From the NCBI RefSeq assembly GCF_004217045.1, contig NZ_SGXM01000002.1, forward strand, positions 434,001 to 498,000: a DNA stretch of 64,000 nucleotides. Reading direction: 5' to 3'. Origin of the DNA: Cupriavidus agavae. Its GTDB lineage: Bacteria; Pseudomonadota; Gammaproteobacteria; Burkholderiales; Burkholderiaceae. This document shows, piece after piece, positions 15,625 through 24,098 of the stretch. Position 1 is the stretch's first letter. Each line of letters opens with the position of its first letter. The position numbers were made by a program, and so were the translations under genes. A model generated the notes under the pieces. The model ran no database searches. It saw only the letters and a program-made list of their open reading frames with translations, and was not told where the DNA came from.

Positions 15625-16623
15625 TCAGTCGGCCGTGATGCCGGCCTTGCGGATGACGTGCTGCCAGGTGGCCGTCTCGGCCTTGACGAACTGGCCGAAC
15701 TGCTCCGGCGTGCCCGAGACGATGGTCACGCCAAGCTGGTTCAGTTGCTTGCGCACTTCGGGGTCGGCCAGCGCGGCGTTGGCCGCCGTGTTCAACTGCC
15801 GGATGACCGGTACCGGCGTCTTGGCAGGCGCCACGAGGCCCCACCAGACCGAGGCGGTGAAGTTCGGCAGCCCTTCTTCCTTCGAGGTTGGCACGTTCGG
15901 CAGCAGCGCCGAGCGGCTGGCGCTGGCCACGGCCAGCGGGCGCAGCGTGCCAGCCTTGATGTGCGAAACCACTTCCAGCGGGTTGATCGGCATGAACGTG
16001 ATGCGCTCGCCGATCAGGTCGGTGATGGCCGGCGCGCCGCCCTTGTAGGGCACATGGAGCACGTCGATGCCGGCGGCGTCCTTGAGCAGTTCGCCGGCCA
16101 GATGGCCCGAGCTGCCGTTGCCGGCCGACGCGTAGTTGAGCTTGCCCGGCTGCGCCCTGGCCTGTGCCACGAGCCCCTTGAGCGAGGTGATGGCGGACTT
16201 CGCCGGCACCACGACCACGAGCGACGCCTCGCCCACGCGCGCCACCGGCGCGAAATCGGCCGCCGGGTTGAAGTTGAGTTTCGCGAACAGTGCGCCGTTG
16301 GTGGCCAGGCTGTTCGAGGCCATCATGATCGTGTAGCCGTCGGCCGGCGCCTTGGCAACGTAGTCGAGGCCGATATTGGTACTGGCGCCGGGCTTGTTGT
16401 CCACGACGATGGGCTGCCTGAGCACCTGGCTCATGTGCTGGCCCACGGCCCGCGCCACGATGTCGACGGCCCCGCCCGCGGCATAGGGCACCACCAGCCG
16501 GATCGGCTTGTCGGGATAGGCATCGGCATGCGCCACGGCACTGCCCAGCGCCAGCGAGACCGCCAGCGCCGTGGCGGCCAGCCCGCCCTGTGAGAATCGA
16601 AATCGAGCGAGCCCGCGCAGCAT
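15625..16623 (-). CDS. Bug-type periplasmic substrate-binding protein (TTT family)
   Basis: 332-aa solute receptor of the tripartite tricarboxylate transporter type. Signal peptide at residues 14-33; then DKPIRLVVPYAAGGAVDIVAR, VDNKPGASTNIGLDYVAKAPADGY, YASAGNGSSGHLAGELLK and HVPYKGGAPAITDL, the standard Bug blocks that cradle a carboxylate ligand. It is the first gene of the minus-strand unit with galB and galC, so a likely ligand is an aromatic acid or tricarboxylic intermediate of that pathway (inference). No TctA/TctB membrane genes are nearby; orphan Bug proteins are normal in Cupriavidus and Bordetella. Confidence 0.9.
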   Translation of the reverse strand: MLRGLARFRFSQGGLAATALAVSLALGSAVAHADAYPDKPIRLVVPYAAGGAVDIVARAVGQHMSQVLRQPIVVDNKPGASTNIGLDYVAKAPADGYTIMMASNSLATNGALFAKLNFNPAADFAPVARVGEASLVVVVPAKSAITSLKGLVAQARAQPGKLNYASAGNGSSGHLAGELLKDAAGIDVLHVPYKGGAPAITDLIGERITFMPINPLEVVSHIKAGTLRPLAVASASRSALLPNVPTSKEEGLPNFTASVWWGLVAPAKTPVPVIRQLNTAANAALADPEVRKQLNQLGVTIVSGTPEQFGQFVKAETATWQHVIRKAGITAD

Positions 16624-16725
16624 GGTTGTCTCCGTGTGTTGTTTGAAAGCGTGCTCGCATTCTGTGGGGCGGTCGTGATACTGTCCAATACGTTTTCAGA
16701 TGCCTGGTTATTTCGAATCCCTATC
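16624..16725. promoter_or_regulatory. Divergent promoter region, bug-galB-galC / lysR
   Basis: 102-nt gap between divergent starts and A/T-richer than the genes, as expected for a LysR-controlled bidirectional promoter. It includes TTATTTCGAATCC close to the lysR start. I cannot fix a single T-N11-A box with confidence. Confidence 0.45.
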
Positions 16726-17613
16726 ATGGACTTTCGCCAACTCCGTTACTTCGTGGCAGTCGCCGAGGCGTTGAGCTTCAGCGAGGCGGCGCGCCGGCTA
16801 CATGTGAGCCAACCGCCGCTCAGCGTGCAGATCAAGGCATTGGAAGAGGAACTGGGCAGCCCACTGCTGGAACGCTCGCGTCACCACGTGGCGCTGACGC
16901 CGGCCGGCGCGCTGTTCCTGGAGAAGGCGCGCGCCGCGCTGGGCAATCTCGACGAGGCGCGCGAGGTGGTGAAACAGGTGGCCTCGGGCGAGGCCGGCGA
17001 GATCCGCGTGGGCTTTACCGCATCGGTGCCGATGCAGGACGTCTTCCCGCGCGCCGTGCACGCGTTCCGCGAGGCGCACCGCCACGCGCGGCTCGAACTC
17101 GTGCACCTGTCCACCGGGCAGCAGTTGCAGCAACTCGAACAGGGCGAGATCGACATCGCCTTCCTGCGTCCGTCGCCGCAGTTCCGCCCGCCCGCCAGCA
17201 TCGCCGTGCGCGAGGTACTGGTGGACCGCCTGGTCGCCGTACTGCCCGTGGCCCATCCGCTGGCCGCCAGCCCGGTGGACCTCGACATCAGCGCGCTGTC
17301 CGCCGAGCGGTTCCTGCTGTTTCCGCGCGGCCTGGGCTGCGGCCTGTTCGACCACGTGACCACGCTCTGCAACCGCGCCGGCTTTGCCGCGAACGTCGCG
17401 CAGGAGGCGCGCGAAGCCACCACGATCATCGGACTGGTGGCGAGCGGCGCGGGGGTGTCCGTGCTACCGGAGATCTACGCCCGGACCGGGATTCGGGGCG
17501 TGGCGTACCGGCCGATCGCGGGGCCCGATGCGGCCAGCCATATCCTGATGGCGCACCGCGCAGGCGCGCTGTCGCCGATCATGGGGCGGTTCCTGGGGTA
17601 TTTCGGCGCCTGA
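16726..17613 (+). CDS. LysR-family regulator of the gal genes
   Basis: 295 aa from the ATG at 16726, where the canonical LysR start MDFRQLRYFVAVAEALSF begins. The winged HTH occupies residues 1-60 (SEAARRLHVSQPPLSVQIK); the periplasmic-binding-like effector domain follows (VRVGF-type IRVGFTASVPM, hydrophobic core near GLVASGAGVSVLPE). Divergent placement next to bug-galB-galC strongly suggests that it controls them, like GalR in Pseudomonas. It ends 6 nt before the stop of the convergent exporter gene. Confidence 0.9.
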   Translation: MDFRQLRYFVAVAEALSFSEAARRLHVSQPPLSVQIKALEEELGSPLLERSRHHVALTPAGALFLEKARAALGNLDEAREVVKQVASGEAGEIRVGFTASVPMQDVFPRAVHAFREAHRHARLELVHLSTGQQLQQLEQGEIDIAFLRPSPQFRPPASIAVREVLVDRLVAVLPVAHPLAASPVDLDISALSAERFLLFPRGLGCGLFDHVTTLCNRAGFAANVAQEAREATTIIGLVASGAGVSVLPEIYARTGIRGVAYRPIAGPDAASHILMAHRAGALSPIMGRFLGYFGA

Positions 17614-17619
17614 ACGCGG

Positions 17620-19062
17620 CTACACCTCCTCCTCCCGCTCGGGCTTCACCACATCCACCACCTCCGGGTCCAGCTGCATGAAGATCCAGGCCGAGGCCGA
17701 CGTGATCAGTCCCACGCAGATGAAGGTGGCGTGGAAGGCCGGCAGCGTCTCGAAGTGGTGCGAACCGATGCCGGCCTGGAACGTGGCCAGCAGCGCGCCG
17801 GCCGAGGTGACCGCCAGGCTCATGGAGAGCATCTGCACCATCGTCAGCAGGCTGTTTCCGCTGCTGGCGGTCACGCCGCCCAGATCCTTGAGTGCAACGG
17901 TGTTCATCGCCGTGAACTGGATCGAGTTGACCGCGCCAAAGAACGCCAGTTGCACCAGCGTGATCGCCAGCGGCACCTTGGGCGAGATCAGCGCGAACGA
18001 CGCCATCACCAGCCCCACCACGAACGTATTGGTCACCAGCACGCGCCGGTAGCCGTATCGCTCGATCAGCCGCGTGGCCACGCGCTTGGACGCCATGCCG
18101 GCCACCGTCACCGGCACCATCATCATGCCCGCGTCCAGCGGCGAATAGCCGAGGCTGACCTGCAGCGTCAGCGGAATCAGGAACGGCATCGCGCCATTGC
18201 CGATGCGCGCGAACAGGTTGCCGAGCAGCCCCACGCTGAACGAATGGATGCCGAACAGCTGCAGGGTGAACAGCGGCGCGGCGCTGCGCCGGGCGTGGAA
18301 CACATAGGCGGTCAGCGCCGCCATGCTGCCGATCAGCAGCAACAGCACCGTGGCGTGCTGGAAGCCCAGCCCGGCCAGCCCGTCGAGCGAGAACGACAGC
18401 GCCACCATCGCAATGGCCAGGAACGCGTAGCCCGCCAGGTCGAAGCGCCCGATGCCGGGCAGCCGGGCGTTGGGCATGTAGCGGATGGTCGCCAGCGCCC
18501 CGGCAATGCCCACCGGCACATTGATCAGGAAGATCCAGTGCCACGAGAACGTCTGCGTGATCCAGCCGCCCAGCGTCGGGCCGATCAGCGGCCCCACCAT
18601 GCCCGGGATGGCCACGAAGCTGAGCGCCTGCAGATACTGCTCGCGCGGAAACGTGCGCAGCACCGAGAGCCGCCCCACCGGCAGCAGCATCGCCCCGCCG
18701 GCGCCCTGCACCACGCGCGCGGCGGTCAGAAAGGGCAGCGTCGGCGCCCAGGCGCACAGCAGCGAACCCAGCACGAACAGCCCGATGGCGGTCTGGAAGA
18801 TGGTGCGCGTGCCGAACCGGTCGGCCAGCCAGCCCGAGATCGGGATCACCACGGCCATCGTCAGAGAGTAGGCAATGATCACCGACTGCATGCGCAGCGG
18901 GCTCTCGCCGAGGCTGCGCGCCATCGACGGCAGCGCCGTATTGACGATCGTCGAATCGAGCGTCTGCATGAAGAAACCCACGGCCACCACCCACAGCATG
19001 ATGCGCAGCTTGGGATCGGGGAGCGTGGAGGGGGCGTCTACGGGGGGCGTGACTGACGGCAT
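17620..19062 (-). CDS. DHA2-family MFS exporter
   Basis: 480 aa from the ATG at 19062 (a longer form would need TTG). Drug:H+ antiporter with the family motifs FFMQTLDSTIVNTALPSMA (helix 1), SGWLADRFGTRTIFQ (motif A, loop 2-3), ARVVQGAGGAMLLPVGRL, and GPTLGGWITQTFSWHWIFLINVP (motif C region). The hydrophobic pattern suggests 12-14 helices. It resembles MdtD more than EmrB and has no adjacent membrane-fusion protein. It lies 84 nt downstream of the YncD/PqqU-like receptor on the same strand and could be co-transcribed with it. Confidence 0.9.
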   Translation of the reverse strand: MPSVTPPVDAPSTLPDPKLRIMLWVVAVGFFMQTLDSTIVNTALPSMARSLGESPLRMQSVIIAYSLTMAVVIPISGWLADRFGTRTIFQTAIGLFVLGSLLCAWAPTLPFLTAARVVQGAGGAMLLPVGRLSVLRTFPREQYLQALSFVAIPGMVGPLIGPTLGGWITQTFSWHWIFLINVPVGIAGALATIRYMPNARLPGIGRFDLAGYAFLAIAMVALSFSLDGLAGLGFQHATVLLLLIGSMAALTAYVFHARRSAAPLFTLQLFGIHSFSVGLLGNLFARIGNGAMPFLIPLTLQVSLGYSPLDAGMMMVPVTVAGMASKRVATRLIERYGYRRVLVTNTFVVGLVMASFALISPKVPLAITLVQLAFFGAVNSIQFTAMNTVALKDLGGVTASSGNSLLTMVQMLSMSLAVTSAGALLATFQAGIGSHHFETLPAFHATFICVGLITSASAWIFMQLDPEVVDVVKPEREEEV

Positions 19063-19146
19063 GGCGGACCGGGGGGCTGCCGGCAAGGCGCCGGCCGGAA
19101 CCGCAACCTTAGGCGCGTCCCGCGCGGCTTGCAAGAGGGGGGCCGC

Positions 19147-21255
19147 CTACAGCGACGCCCTGAGCCCCACGAAGAAGCGCCGGCCCGGCGACGGCTCGTA
19201 GTACCGCCCGTTGGCCTCGTTGACGATGACCGAGCCGAAATAGCGGCGGTCGGCCACGTTGTCGATCCGGCCGAAAACGTAGAGCTGCGTGGCGCCCACC
19301 TTGAACGTGTACCCGGTCTTCAGGTTCACGATGAAGTAGCCCGGCGCGGCCTGCGTGTTGAGGTCGTCGGCGTAGACCCGGCTGTCGGCCTTCGCCTCCA
19401 CGCCCACCATCCACTGGCCCCACGGCCGGTAGGCCACCTCGGCCCCCAGGCTGTGCCGCGCGGTGCCCGGCAGCCGGTTGCCGGCGGCCACCGTGGCGCC
19501 CTGCGCGTTGACGAACGACTCGCCGAAGTACGCCGACAGATAGGTATAGCCAAGCCCGGCGGTGAGCCGCTGCGCCGCGCCGAACGCGCCGCGCCAGCCC
19601 AGTTCCAGCCCGCGCCGGCGCACGCCATCCACGTTCTGGTAGCTGGTACGGCCGTTGTCGTTGGCCAGCGGCACCACCTCGGCATGGCTGTCGGCGTCGA
19701 ACAGCGCCACGTCGAGCCGCTGGCCGCCCGACTGCCATTTCATGCCGATCTCGCCCTGGCGGCTGGTCGATGCCTGCAGGCCCAGGTTGGCGCCGGTGCC
19801 GCCCGGGCCGTACGCCACCTCGGTCAGCGTGGGGGTCTCGAAACCGCGCCCCAGGTTGGCGTACAGGTTCAGCGTCTCGTGGGCATGCCAGACCGCGCCC
19901 AGCACCGGGCTGACGTTGTGGTACGTCGAGGTGCCGCTGTCGTCGGGGCTGGCCGCCGTGATGTAGTGATCGTCGATGCGCAGCCGCACCATGCTGGCGC
20001 GCACGCCGCCCACGATCTCCCAGGCCGGATGCACGGTCCAGTTGAACTGGGCGAACGCGCCATAGTCGGCCGCCTCGTCGGTTTCATCGCGCCGCAGAGC
20101 GCCCTGCTGGCCGTTGTCGTTGACATAGCCGTGGCGCGCATCGCGCATGCCGTTGGCTTCGATGCCGGCCGTCCATTGCAGCGGCAGCCCGTTGGCCGTG
20201 GTCTTGCGCGTCCAGGCCAGCGCCGCCCCGCCATAGGTACGGTCGAGGTCGACGATACCGCCCGCCGAGGTCGGTGCCGCGCCGCTGAACCCGAGCCGCT
20301 GGGTCAACTGCCGCCCCCCGCCGTAGAGCCGGAAGTTCAGGCTGTCGCGCTCGGTCAACTGGTGCTCGACCACCACGCCGGCCTGCGTCTGCTCGACATC
20401 CTTGCCGGTGTTGAACTGCGTGGCCGCGCCAATGGCCTGGCGCGGGTTGGCATCGGCCTGCGCGCGGGTCAGCCCGAGCGGGTCTTCGGCCAGCGGCTGG
20501 CTGAAGTAGTTGAACTGGCCGGTAATCTTCGTGGCCGTGGTCGGCTGCGCCACGACCTTGGCGTTGAGCTGGTAGCGCCGCGCGGCGCTGTGGTCGCGGT
20601 AGCCATCGGTCTGGTAGGTCCAGGCATCGAGCGTGGCGCCGAGCTTGTCGTTGCCGCCGCCCAGCATCACGCCAGCCTGCCACTGGCCATCGGAGCCAAA
20701 CCCGGTCGAGGCGCGCCCGGTGAAGCCACTGCTGGGCGGATCGGGCGTGAAGACCTGCACCACGCCGCCGGACGCGTTGCCGTACAACTGCGCGAACGGC
20801 CCGCGCAGGATTTCCACGCGGCTGGCGTTGGCCAGGTCGAACGTGGATGCCTGCCCCTGCCCGTCCGGCATCGTGGCCGGAATGCCGTCGACAAACAGCC
20901 GCACGCCACGCACGCCGAACGTGGACCGGCTGCCAAAGCCGCGCACGGCAATCTGAAGATCCTGCGAGTAGTTCTGGCGGTCGCGCACGGCGATGCCGGG
21001 GCTGGTCAGCGTCAGTTCCGACAGGCTGACCAGCGGCGAGGTGGCCGTGAGCGGGTTGACGGCGATGCTGTCGATGGCGGCCGGCGCGTCGAAGCGGCGC
21101 TGTTCGGCGCGGCTGGCGCTGACCACCACGTCGGGCAGCGTGGTCTCGTCGGCCTCGGCCGCAGCGGACAGCACCAGCGCCGGGGGCAGCAGCAGCCAGC
21201 CGAAACGGCGGCGCAGCGGGGACGAACCAGGAAACCAGCCGGTAGCAGCGTGCAT
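19147..21255 (-). CDS. TonB-dependent receptor, YncD/PqqU-like
   Basis: 702 aa from the ATG at 21255, placed before the signal peptide (RRFGWLLLPPALVLSAAAEA). The plug reads RDRQNYSQDLQIAVRGFGSR, then RLFVDGIPATMPDGQGQ and ILRGPFAQLYGNASGGV; the last strands read GSVIVNEANGRYYEPSPGR. These stretches are nearly the same as those I recall from E. coli YncD, renamed PqqU because it takes up pyrroloquinoline quinone. By that likeness this receptor may import PQQ or a similar small molecule rather than a siderophore. A dedicated inner-membrane transporter is not adjacent. Confidence 0.88.
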   Translation of the reverse strand: MHAATGWFPGSSPLRRRFGWLLLPPALVLSAAAEADETTLPDVVVSASRAEQRRFDAPAAIDSIAVNPLTATSPLVSLSELTLTSPGIAVRDRQNYSQDLQIAVRGFGSRSTFGVRGVRLFVDGIPATMPDGQGQASTFDLANASRVEILRGPFAQLYGNASGGVVQVFTPDPPSSGFTGRASTGFGSDGQWQAGVMLGGGNDKLGATLDAWTYQTDGYRDHSAARRYQLNAKVVAQPTTATKITGQFNYFSQPLAEDPLGLTRAQADANPRQAIGAATQFNTGKDVEQTQAGVVVEHQLTERDSLNFRLYGGGRQLTQRLGFSGAAPTSAGGIVDLDRTYGGAALAWTRKTTANGLPLQWTAGIEANGMRDARHGYVNDNGQQGALRRDETDEAADYGAFAQFNWTVHPAWEIVGGVRASMVRLRIDDHYITAASPDDSGTSTYHNVSPVLGAVWHAHETLNLYANLGRGFETPTLTEVAYGPGGTGANLGLQASTSRQGEIGMKWQSGGQRLDVALFDADSHAEVVPLANDNGRTSYQNVDGVRRRGLELGWRGAFGAAQRLTAGLGYTYLSAYFGESFVNAQGATVAAGNRLPGTARHSLGAEVAYRPWGQWMVGVEAKADSRVYADDLNTQAAPGYFIVNLKTGYTFKVGATQLYVFGRIDNVADRRYFGSVIVNEANGRYYEPSPGRRFFVGLRASL

Positions 21256-21469
21256 GGGGGCGCGATTTGCGAGGTGGAGACTGACATCGATGCCGGACTG
21301 CGCCGTTTCAACCGCATGTTGCCTGCCGCGTGACCCAATGGCGCGTGGCGCATAGTCTACCGGCACTTGCCCCGGCTGCGCCGTCGGGCAAACGCTGACA
21401 CGCGCGTGCGGCTGCCACGGCGCGGTGCTACGCTCGCGGCACCGCCGCCCTTGCCGTCTTCCATCGACC

Positions 21470-22675
21470 ATGACCGCCGTCGCCGCCATCGCCGCCATCG
21501 CCGAAGTCTTCGCCGTGTTCCTGCGCCTGGGCCTGACGTCGTTCGGCGGGCCGGTGGCGCACCTCGGCTATTTCCGGGAAGCGTTCGTGACCCGCCGGCG
21601 CTGGCTGGGCGAGGCCGCCTACGCCGATATCGTGGCGCTGTGCCAGTTCCTGCCCGGACCGGCCAGCAGCCAGGTGGGCATGGTCATTGGCCTGTCGCGC
21701 GCCGGCTACGGCGGGGCGCTGGCCGCATGGCTCGGTTTCACGCTGCCCTCGGCGGTAGCGCTGATCGTGTTCGCCATCGGCCTGGCCGAGTACGGCAGCG
21801 CGATCCCGGCCGGGGTGCTGCACGGCCTGAAGCTGGCCGCCGTGGCCGTGGTGGCGCAGGCGGTCTGGGGCATGGCCCGCTCGCTGTGTCCTGATGCGCC
21901 GCGGCTGACGCTGATGGTGCTGACGGCCGGCGCGGTGCTGCTGGTGCCGTCGCCATGGTGCCAGCTGGGGGCCATGGTGCTGGCCGGTGCGCTCGGCACG
22001 CGCCTGTTCCGCGCGGCCGGCGCCACGGCGCACGAGCCGCTGGCGATTCCGGCCGGGCAGCGGATCGCGGTCCTGTGCCTGCTGGCGTTCCTTGCGCTGC
22101 TGATCGCGCTGCCGCTCGCCGCGCGGGCCTCGGGCAGCCACACGGTGGCGCTGCTTGACGCCTTCTTCCGGGCCGGCGCGCTGGTGTTCGGCGGCGGGCA
22201 CGTGGTGCTGCCGCTGCTGCAGGCGGCCGTGGTACCGCCGGGCTGGGTCGATGCCGATACCTTCCTGGCTGGCTACGGCGCCGCGCAGGCCGTGCCGGGG
22301 CCGCTGTTCACGTTCGCCGCGTTCCTCGGTGCGGCCGGTACGCAGCCGCCGCATGGCTGGGCGGGCGGGCTGCTGGCCGTGGCGGCCATCTTCGCCCCGT
22401 CGTTCCTGCTGGTGTTCGGCGCGCTGCCGTTCTGGGAAAGGCTGCGCCGGCAACCGGCCGCGCGCGGGGCGCTGGCCGGGGTCAACGCGGCCGTGGTCGG
22501 GCTGCTGCTGGCCGCGCTCTACGATCCGGTCTGGACCAGCGGGGTGCGGTCGGCCGCCGACTTCGCGCTGGCCGTGCTGGCGGTGGCCGCGCTGGCGGTC
22601 TGGCGCGCGCCGCCCTGGCTCGTGGTGGCTGGCTGCGCGCTGGGCGGCTGGCTGCTGCAGTGGGGCGACTACTGA
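21470..22675 (+). CDS. chrA: Chromate transporter ChrA
   Basis: 401 aa from the ATG at 21470. Long-chain CHR-family inner-membrane protein with two homologous CHR halves: first half [36 protein letters not shown]; second half [19 protein letters not shown] and [20 protein letters not shown]. Known members export chromate, driven by membrane potential. No chrB or chrF regulator is next to it, so it could be a housekeeping paralogue. The gap upstream (21256-21469) is shared with the divergent PqqU-like receptor. The 3' end overlaps the VOC gene by 7 nt. Confidence 0.92.
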   Translation: MTAVAAIAAIAEVFAVFLRLGLTSFGGPVAHLGYFREAFVTRRRWLGEAAYADIVALCQFLPGPASSQVGMVIGLSRAGYGGALAAWLGFTLPSAVALIVFAIGLAEYGSAIPAGVLHGLKLAAVAVVAQAVWGMARSLCPDAPRLTLMVLTAGAVLLVPSPWCQLGAMVLAGALGTRLFRAAGATAHEPLAIPAGQRIAVLCLLAFLALLIALPLAARASGSHTVALLDAFFRAGALVFGGGHVVLPLLQAAVVPPGWVDADTFLAGYGAAQAVPGPLFTFAAFLGAAGTQPPHGWAGGLLAVAAIFAPSFLLVFGALPFWERLRRQPAARGALAGVNAAVVGLLLAALYDPVWTSGVRSAADFALAVLAVAALAVWRAPPWLVVAGCALGGWLLQWGDY

Positions 22676-23100
22676 CCCGGCAAGGCCCCGGCATCGTAAT
22701 TCGCCGAGAATTCGGCGGACGGGGCAATGGGCGTGATGATGTCGAGCATGACGCCGTTCGGATCGGCGGTGATGAAATGGCGCTGGCCGAATGCCTCGTC
22801 GCGCAGCGGCAGCAGCATCGGCAGGCCGGCCTTCGACAGCCGGGCGTGGACGGCGTCCACGTCCTCGACCTCGAAATTGATCAGCAGGCCCGCCGCTGTC
22901 CGGCCGCGCCCGGCCTCGGGAATGGTCTCGTGGTCGGCGTGCAGGACGGCAAGATTGACCTGTTCGTCCCCGGCCGACTGCAGGTGGACATACCAGTCGG
23001 CCTCGAACAACGGGCGGAAGCCGAAGTGCTCTATATAGAAGGACGCCGTGGCAGCGACATCGCGGGTCATGATGACGGGGTAGTAGCTGGTGGTCTTCAT
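22669..23100 (-). CDS. VOC-family (glyoxalase/bleomycin-resistance fold) protein
   Basis: 143 aa, two beta-alpha-beta-beta-beta modules typical of the vicinal oxygen chelate superfamily: [21 protein letters not shown] at the start, [18 protein letters not shown], and [21 protein letters not shown] at the end, with acidic and His positions that could bind metal. The substrate cannot be inferred; members include glyoxalases, dioxygenases and antibiotic-binding proteins. A GGAG site precedes the ATG. It is convergent with chrA and sits 82 nt from the divergent DUF2459 gene. Confidence 0.85.
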   Translation of the reverse strand: MKTTSYYPVIMTRDVAATASFYIEHFGFRPLFEADWYVHLQSAGDEQVNLAVLHADHETIPEAGRGRTAAGLLINFEVEDVDAVHARLSKAGLPMLLPLRDEAFGQRHFITADPNGVMLDIITPIAPSAEFSANYDAGALPGQ

Positions 23101-23182
23101 CGGATGCTCCGGGGCGAAAAAGCAGATTGGACAGGAATCTGGACAAAAGTTGGATGATTAGCCAGACAGATCGGATGGATCA

Positions 23183-23845
23183 ATGCGTGTAAGCCCCGCC
23201 TTCCCTGCCCTGCGCCCGCTTGCCATGGTGCTGGCGGCCGCCAGTTGCGTGCTGGCCGGCTGCGCCACGCACGCGGCGCGCGCCGCGCCGCCGGTGTCCA
23301 CCATCGACGTGGTGGAGCGCGACTGGCACACCGATGTCTGCCTGCGCACCGCAGACGCCGACGCGGCGCTGCTGCGGCTGACGGCTGGCTACACGGGGTC
23401 GAATTTCCTGTGCTTCGGCTTCGGAGACCGCCACTACCTGCTGCAGCGCGAGCCCGGCCCGCTGACGCTGCTCTCGGCGCTGCTGCCCGGCGACGGCGCC
23501 ATCCTGCTGACGATCCTGCGCGACACCCCCGCCGCGGCGTTCGGCAAGGACAACGTGGTACGGCTGGGCGTGGATGCGGCGGGGCTCGATCGCCTGCGCG
23601 CCTTCCTGAACCGCGCGGTCCGCACCGATGGCGCAGGCATGCCCGAGGGCCTGGGCGATGGCCCCTACCCCGGCGGCCTGTATTTCGCCGCAACCGCCCG
23701 CTACAACGGCTTCTACACCTGCAACACCTGGACAGCCGACGCGTTGCGCGAGGCCGGGATCCCGATCCTCGGCCCCGTGCTGTTCGCCGAAGGCGTCATG
23801 CGGCAGGTCCGTACGTTGCAGGAAGTTGCGGATACAGCACCCTAG
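23183..23845 (+). CDS. DUF2459 (TIGR02117) lipoprotein
   Basis: 220 aa with a lipoprotein signal peptide ending in the lipobox VLAGC (Cys at about 27). The family blocks are present: VERDWHTDVCL, FLCFGFGDRHYLLQREPG, VRLGVDAAGLDRL and YNGFYTCNTWTADALREAGI. The Cys-Asn-Thr-Trp and His-Thr-Asp pairs recall papain-like peptidase folds, but activity for the family is unproven. Its TAG stop shares CTAG with the stop of the convergent small lipoprotein gene. Confidence 0.82.
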   Translation: MRVSPAFPALRPLAMVLAAASCVLAGCATHAARAAPPVSTIDVVERDWHTDVCLRTADADAALLRLTAGYTGSNFLCFGFGDRHYLLQREPGPLTLLSALLPGDGAILLTILRDTPAAAFGKDNVVRLGVDAAGLDRLRAFLNRAVRTDGAGMPEGLGDGPYPGGLYFAATARYNGFYTCNTWTADALREAGIPILGPVLFAEGVMRQVRTLQEVADTAP

Positions 23846-24006
23846 CAGGGGCCGGGGCTGCAGACGGTGGTCGAGCTGCCGGCTGGCGGCGTGACGACCG
23901 TGGTCCGTTGGGGAGGATTGGGGTCGCTGCTGCTGAACGACACGCAGCCGGCCAGCAGCACCGGCACCAGCAGGAGAACGGCGACTTTCGGCATGGCTCT
24001 GGGCAT
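23842..24006 (-). CDS. Small lipoprotein (54 aa)
   Basis: A short gene starting MPRAMPKVAVLLLVPVLLAG and continuing to a lipobox Cys (LLAGC). The mature part is about 34 residues, Pro/Ser/Thr-rich, ending CSPGPC with two cysteines. A GGAGGGAG site lies 8-9 nt before the ATG. The lipobox, ribosome site and Pro/Thr linker make a real gene likely. Function unknown. It overlaps the convergent DUF2459 gene by 4 nt. Confidence 0.7.
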   Translation of the reverse strand: MPRAMPKVAVLLLVPVLLAGCVSFSSSDPNPPQRTTVVTPPAGSSTTVCSPGPC

Positions 24007-24098
24007 GGTTGGCTCCCTCCACGTGCGCGTGCGCGCGACACAGCCAGTATAGGCAGCGGCCGTGCGCCGCTGCCATCGGCCGCGCTCCTACAGCGGTG

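Noticed and set aside
15625-16623. Recent duplication of the Bug gene (15625 versus 63217)
   Set aside because: The two proteins share family blocks but differ throughout, so they are ordinary paralogues.
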